Part shown: positions 53,636 through 57,671 of the stretch, one piece after another
How positions within the stretch are numbered: the first letter of the stretch is position 1
How the letters are laid out: each line of letters starts with the position of its first letter
DNA from: Candidatus Poseidonia sp.
GTDB lineage: Archaea; Thermoplasmatota; Poseidoniia; Poseidoniales; Poseidoniaceae
Length of the DNA stretch: 57,671 nt
NCBI GenBank assembly: GCA_030827365.1
Contig: JAUREO010000006.1
Location: forward strand, 1-57,671
Direction: 5' to 3'
Notes under the pieces: model-generated
Database searches by the model: none
What the model saw: the letters and a program-made list of their open reading frames with translations, nothing else
Told to the model about the DNA's origin: nothing
Position numbers and translations under genes: made by a program

Positions 53636-54817
53636 ATGCCGGGTGACAAGACGTGGATGGCCGACCGTTACAATGAGCTGAAACAAAATGCATTGCTGTG
53701 GGAGCCGCCAACACTCGAATCACCAAACCAGCCAAGATGCACGATTGAAGGTTCATCAACAATCATGCTCTCCGCCAACAATTACCTCAATTTAACCACG
53801 CATCCAAAAGTGATACAGGCTATGAAAGATGCAACAGAAAAATATGGTGCTGGAAGTGGTTCTGTCCGTGCTATTGCAGGCACCATGGACTTACATCTTG
53901 AAGCAGAAAAGAAGGTTGCTGAATTCAAAGGCGTTGAGGCTTCACTCATCTATTCTGCTGGATACACCGTCAATGTAGGGTTTATTCCTACACTTGTAGA
54001 AGGTCCAAAGGACGTTATTATCAGCGATGAATTGAATCATGGTTCAATCATTGACGGCGTCCGCCTCACAAAAGCATCCCGTGCTGTGTATGGCCACAAC
54101 GATATGTCGGAACTTGAGGCAGTGCTCAAGGCACATGAATCAAGCGATAGAAAACTCATTATCACCGACGGTGTTTTTTCCATGGACGGCGACATTGCAC
54201 CACTCGATGAGGTAACGAAACTTGCAGAAGAATACGACGCAATGGTCTATGTCGATGACTGCCATGGTGAAGGAGTGTTGGGCGAGGGGGGCGCAGGTAT
54301 TGTTGATCACTTCGGCCTTCAAGGAAAAGTTGACTTTGAAACAGGTTCATTTTCCAAAGCACTTGGTGTTCAAGGAGGCATTCTTGCGGGTTCAGAATTG
54401 ACAAGGACCCATGCCCTCAACCATTCTCGTTCATGGCTCTTGTCTGGCTCACAGCCACCCGGTGTTGCAGCTGCACAAAAGGCGGCGATTGAAGTTTTGA
54501 TGACGGAGCCCAAACACCATCAAAAATTATGGGAGAATACAGAGTATTTCAGAAAGGAATTGCAAGCGATGGGGTTTGATACCGGAGTTTCGACCACACC
54601 TATCATCCCTGTCATGTGTGGAGAATCCTCGACAGCAAAACAACTCTCGCAAGAATTGGCGCGTCAAGGTGTCATGGCAGGAGCGATTGTTTTTCCAATG
54701 GTGGCTAGAGACAAAGCTCGCGTTCGCACCCAGATGTCTGCGGGTTTGTCAAAGGACGATTTGAATGAGGTCCTCTCCTGTTTTGAAAACGCAGGACCCA
54801 AAATTGGGTTGATTTAG
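53636..54817 (+). CDS. kbl: Glycine C-acetyltransferase (2-amino-3-ketobutyrate CoA ligase)
   Basis: A 393-residue alpha-oxoamine synthase. It cleaves 2-amino-3-oxobutyrate with CoA to glycine and acetyl-CoA in threonine breakdown. Motifs: NNYLNLTTHP near the N-terminus, GAGSGSVRAIAGT, DELNHGSIIDG, VDDCHGEGVLG and the PLP Lys241 in GSFSKALGVQGG. 8-Amino-7-oxononanoate synthase (BioF) is the main alternative in this family; the overall pattern fits Kbl better, and no biotin gene is nearby. An AGGTGAGAG ribosome site precedes the ATG. Threonine dehydrogenase is not in the window. Confidence 0.88.
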   Translation: MPGDKTWMADRYNELKQNALLWEPPTLESPNQPRCTIEGSSTIMLSANNYLNLTTHPKVIQAMKDATEKYGAGSGSVRAIAGTMDLHLEAEKKVAEFKGVEASLIYSAGYTVNVGFIPTLVEGPKDVIISDELNHGSIIDGVRLTKASRAVYGHNDMSELEAVLKAHESSDRKLIITDGVFSMDGDIAPLDEVTKLAEEYDAMVYVDDCHGEGVLGEGGAGIVDHFGLQGKVDFETGSFSKALGVQGGILAGSELTRTHALNHSRSWLLSGSQPPGVAAAQKAAIEVLMTEPKHHQKLWENTEYFRKELQAMGFDTGVSTTPIIPVMCGESSTAKQLSQELARQGVMAGAIVFPMVARDKARVRTQMSAGLSKDDLNEVLSCFENAGPKIGLI

Positions 54818-54822
54818 AAAAG

Positions 54823-55446
54823 CTATTCCTCTTCTGAATCAAATGCCTCAATCACCTCGATGAGTTCAGTTTCTTGTTCAGTCATTTCATCACTGAGTTC
54901 TCCAGTTAAATCTTCAACTGCCTCCAGACCTGTAAAAGGATTTTTTCCATCCTCAATCATGCATAACAATCGATGTCGAGGAGCCCACGAAAGGTGTACA
55001 TACAGTGGACCTGGGAAAAGCAAAAACATCCAGATAAATGTCAAAAACGACGATAGTGATATCAGACCTGTTCGGTCAATGGAAATAAGCGCTAATCCCA
55101 CGAACGGCATAGGGTAAAGAATGGCTCGAGGTGGCTGGACCGGAAACCGTTTTGAAAAAAATACGATAAGGGTCGATGCAAAGCCAGAAATTGAACATGC
55201 GACAACCAAGAATGCGGAATGAACAACCCACTTTTCCAACCAGGCTTCATTATCCGTCGCTCCAAATGCATACGGTAAGATGAGAGAAAGAGAGACCAGC
55301 ACCCCATATAATGCAGAAATATTTGCAGGATGATTAAGCCATAACGGCCACTTCGTGAACAATTGCGATAAAGATGTGCCAAGAAGAACTTGTCGTTGCT
55401 TATCCTCCAATTTTTGGAGGTTGTTCATCCAATTCTGATAAGACAC
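54823..55446 (-). CDS. Four-span membrane protein with acidic tail, unknown function
   Basis: A 207-residue protein with about four membrane spans (roughly 43-65, 74-97, 103-128 and 130-150) and a strongly acidic C-terminus (Glu/Asp-rich, ending in SEEE). The N-terminus is polar with a short coiled-coil-like patch. No motif is recognised. It converges on kbl with a 5-bp gap and is followed upstream by a second small membrane protein on the same strand. Confidence 0.7.
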   Translation of the reverse strand: MSYQNWMNNLQKLEDKQRQVLLGTSLSQLFTKWPLWLNHPANISALYGVLVSLSLILPYAFGATDNEAWLEKWVVHSAFLVVACSISGFASTLIVFFSKRFPVQPPRAILYPMPFVGLALISIDRTGLISLSSFLTFIWMFLLFPGPLYVHLSWAPRHRLLCMIEDGKNPFTGLEAVEDLTGELSDEMTEQETELIEVIEAFDSEEE

Positions 55447-55502
55447 TAAAAGAAACCGAATAGGTTTAGGTTTTGAATCTAAGGGGTGAACTCAGTAGTA
55501 AA

Positions 55503-56180
55503 TCATTCATTTTTTGAAAAAATTCGTGTCATCGGTGTCTCGATTTCAATACCTTCTTCGTCTTCCAACCAAGAACGTTCCAAAAGTCCTGAATCGATAG
55601 TTTCTCGAGCACGAGCATTGTCTATGGAATCCTTCACATTATTCGCACCATCACGCAAAGCAAGTGCTTGATTGATAATAACCACAGACCTTGAAACAAA
55701 CTTTTCATTCTTTTCACTGAAGTAACCTATAGGACTATAATCGCCCTCATCCTCAACAAGCAACCAACCTCCTCGAAGTTCATCTCGAATATGACGGATT
55801 CGCGTATCACCCACATCAACCCAAGTTCCATCGTGAAATTGGACGAGAACTTTTGCAACCCCACCTATTTCCTGGTCGACAAATGGATGACATATGTTGA
55901 CTGCTAAGGGATATGCGTTCTTTTTTTGAACATACTTTGTTGAGAATATCCAAAAAAATGGTACAACGAGAATGAGGAGAAAACCGCTACTGAGAATAAG
56001 AAGAATGACTGGAATTACTGAGATTGTTATGAATTTTCGAATTGCATTTTTGTATTCTTGAACCCCGATTGGGGTTTCAATAAAATGAATCATATCAAGA
56101 GGCAGCTCTTCGTGTCTATCGTGTTTTTTTGAGTTCAAGTGATGAACAACTGGGGTGAACACAAATGACTCGTCCATCAT
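55503..56180 (-). CDS. Two-span membrane protein, unknown function
   Basis: A protein of about 225 residues. The start is set at 56180 or the adjoining ATG at 56177 (MMDESFVF), because the open frame above that overlaps the DUF309 gene. Two close membrane spans (about 45-85) are followed by a soluble beta domain (GTWVDVGDTRIRHI) and an acidic end. I do not recognise a family. It lies 13 nt after the DUF309 gene on the same strand, so the two are co-transcribed. Confidence 0.7.
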   Translation of the reverse strand: MMDESFVFTPVVHHLNSKKHDRHEELPLDMIHFIETPIGVQEYKNAIRKFITISVIPVILLILSSGFLLILVVPFFWIFSTKYVQKKNAYPLAVNICHPFVDQEIGGVAKVLVQFHDGTWVDVGDTRIRHIRDELRGGWLLVEDEGDYSPIGYFSEKNEKFVSRSVVIINQALALRDGANNVKDSIDNARARETIDSGLLERSWLEDEEGIEIETPMTRIFSKNE

Positions 56181-56193
56181 AATCGCCTTGATA

Positions 56194-56568
56194 TTAAATT
56201 TGCACCTGTTCAGGTAGGGATAGTGCTGTGCCGTTATGTTGCGTAAAAGTTTTAATGATATGTAGATGTTTGTTGATATCAATTCCCCATGCTACACCCC
56301 AACCAGTTAATTTCGACTCAAGTTTTTCCCATTGTTTTTGAACACCAATTAAATTCCCTTTTTCGTAATGAAAAAGAAGTGCTGCTGTCTGAATTAAGCC
56401 TTGAATGAGGAGGATTTCTTGTTGAGTTGCATTACGTTTTTTCAACATATTCCATAGGTCTTCCCATGATTCGTGGGCATGCCAATATTTTCCTTCATTG
56501 AACAAACTTCGTCCATGTTCGAACAAATTTTGCTCATCAACGAAGAGAGGTTGGGCGATGAATTCCAC
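56194..56568 (-). CDS. DUF309 family protein
   Basis: A 124-residue small helical protein. The DUF309 pattern is visible: FNEGKYWHAHESWEDLW, with the conserved His-x-x-W-E core, then IQGLIQTAALLFHYEKGN. The family is widespread in bacteria and archaea, has no established activity, and its conserved His/Glu residues could form a metal site. It is the first gene of a minus-strand pair, divergent from the gene that runs off the window end. Confidence 0.88.
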   Translation of the reverse strand: MEFIAQPLFVDEQNLFEHGRSLFNEGKYWHAHESWEDLWNMLKKRNATQQEILLIQGLIQTAALLFHYEKGNLIGVQKQWEKLESKLTGWGVAWGIDINKHLHIIKTFTQHNGTALSLPEQVQI

Positions 56569-56663
56569 AAATTCGCTGAAAGAATTGCCCCTTGAAATAG
56601 TTCCGATTCAATGACATCAAACACACTCTTCAAGAAGGAAGTTGAATACTGACTGGTTAGCGG

Positions 56664-57671
56664 GTGGATGAATTGGTACATTTACCGACTGGTGACCTTC
56701 TCGAAAAGAGGAAGGGGGGTACCGATGTATTGCGCGCTTTAGGTCAAGAAATCATACGAGAGAAACATTCTGCAGTTCTTCATTTCATGGCCGAAAAAGA
56801 AGGTGAATCAGCCTTTGAGGGTGCAATCTATTTCAAAAATGGACTACCCAATTTAGCGATTGCGTCCTTTCATCAAGATTTTTTTGGAATTGATGCTTTT
56901 GAATTGATTCAAGAAATATCACAACTGGCCAATTGTACGATATCCCTGCACGAAGCGAATGTCGCATTAATTTACAGTGTTCTCGATGAGCACCCAAAAA
57001 GTGTTTTGAAGTTCGAAATGGAATCAGAAGAACAACTTCAATCCTCGAATTGGTGGGAAAATGTTCGATATCAAACGCACCATATGCGATTTGATACAAA
57101 AGATTTGGCTGCAGAATTTGCCGAACTTGAGTTCTCCAGAAAACGTAATGAAAAACAACATTCACAAATTATTCAAGGATTGGAACGTGGTGAAGCTTAC
57201 AGTTTTCCAAATGATGCACAAATGAATCTCCCTCCGATACTTGAATATCTTCAACAATCAGGTTGCCACATTCTCGAGATATCCAACCAGCCAATTTCTT
57301 CTTCTCATTTTGAACATGTCCAAGTTGGGCTACATCATCAACACGCAATGAATGGTGTCCTCGAATCCATTGAGCATGCAATGTTCGGGGTTGAATTTGG
57401 CTGCATTTATTTGCGTGATTTTGAGCTACTATCGGTTGTTCATGGAGAGTTTTTTGCTCTTGATTTCCTTCGATCAACTGTTGATTTCTGCCGAGAACAA
57501 CGTTATACACTGTTCATCAGTTTCGATGTCGATGTTCTGGACCAAAAAACGACTGCGAAGTTAAAGCAGGCGACAACCCAACTGGACCCCTTGACGATTC
57601 GATTGTGGGCAGAACACCCCGAAGAAATACCGATCCATTCACTTCACGAGGAGTATAATGATGAAGAAGAG
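56664..57671 (+). CDS. Partial DUF835-like protein, cut by the window end
   Basis: An open frame of 336 codons that starts at GTG 56664, two codons after an in-frame stop, and continues past the last base. It is supported by clean coding text throughout. The early part (about 30-110) reads like a helical and beta mixed sensor-type domain. Residues about 235-320 resemble the DUF835 pattern: FGCIYLRDFELL, a helical segment and LFISFDVDVLD, similar to a degenerate RecA/KaiC-like beta-strand series. No catalytic motif is recognised and the C-terminus is missing. The start could also be an internal ATG near residue 42, but the sequence before it looks coding. Confidence 0.7.
   Translation, partial: MDELVHLPTGDLLEKRKGGTDVLRALGQEIIREKHSAVLHFMAEKEGESAFEGAIYFKNGLPNLAIASFHQDFFGIDAFELIQEISQLANCTISLHEANVALIYSVLDEHPKSVLKFEMESEEQLQSSNWWENVRYQTHHMRFDTKDLAAEFAELEFSRKRNEKQHSQIIQGLERGEAYSFPNDAQMNLPPILEYLQQSGCHILEISNQPISSSHFEHVQVGLHHQHAMNGVLESIEHAMFGVEFGCIYLRDFELLSVVHGEFFALDFLRSTVDFCREQRYTLFISFDVDVLDQKTTAKLKQATTQLDPLTIRLWAEHPEEIPIHSLHEEYNDEEE

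Noticed and set aside
1-57671. Mobile elements, CRISPR arrays, integrase or toxin-antitoxin genes.
   Set aside because: No transposase, recombinase, direct-repeat array or paired small toxin-type genes were recognised on either strand.

Overview
The window looks like a piece of chromosome from an uncultured planktonic euryarchaeon, most likely of the Marine Group II / Poseidoniales type. This is an inference from gene content; no rRNA is present. Archaeal markers are an AglB/STT3 oligosaccharyltransferase, CarS (CDP-archaeol synthase), a DRG-type GTPase, the split GMP synthase ATPase subunit, the archaeal NMN adenylyltransferase NadM, two-subunit glycine dehydrogenase, an HTH-ThiN (ThiR-like) regulator and three tRNA genes without encoded CCA. 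The DNA is moderately AT-rich and densely coded, with many 1-20 nt gaps or short overlaps. I see no insertion sequence, prophage or CRISPR array.

Left part (1-27400) is an envelope region. A membrane-anchored subtilase follows a 3170-residue AglB whose catalytic half is continued by about 1,775 residues of extracellular beta-sandwich and MORN-like repeats and a C-terminal anchor. Then come purD, divergent carS with a tail-anchored surface protein and a GNAT enzyme, two exported or membrane proteins (one with a PGF-CTERM-like C-terminus), a tRNA with anticodon CAT, an HD hydrolase, an exported OB-fold/TSP3 protein coupled to a TctA-like permease, and a 1635-residue surface protein with six lamin-tail domains, two phospholipase-D motifs and calcium-binding TSP3 repeats.

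Middle part (27400-43300): a Bax-inhibitor-1 family protein; an IPNS-type 2-oxoglutarate oxygenase directly before a bacterial-type thymidine/pyrimidine phosphorylase; tRNA-Asn; then on the minus strand guaA (ATPase subunit), purE, a membrane protein, gcvPB, gcvPA and gcvT. A possible frameshifted small gene lies between gcvT and a group II PLP decarboxylase. The decarboxylase is divergent from a complete thiamine uptake operon, thiR-thiB-thiP-thiQ.

Right part (43300-57671): a helical protein, an SPFH/zinc-ribbon protein and a PAP2 phosphatase in one tight run; a thioredoxin-CcdA fusion; tRNA-Val; pdxT coupled to a COG2108 radical SAM gene; a class V aminotransferase overlapping nadM; grpE; an unknown gene; drg with a striking nested inverted repeat in its leader; kbl; three small membrane or unknown genes including DUF309; and a DUF835-like gene cut by the window edge.

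Two threads join the genes. One is the cell surface (glycosylation, lipid synthesis, anchored repeat proteins, disulfide chemistry). The other is glycine/PLP/thiamine/purine metabolism (GcvT-GcvP, Kbl, class V aminotransferase, PdxT, ThiBPQ, PurD, PurE, GuaA).
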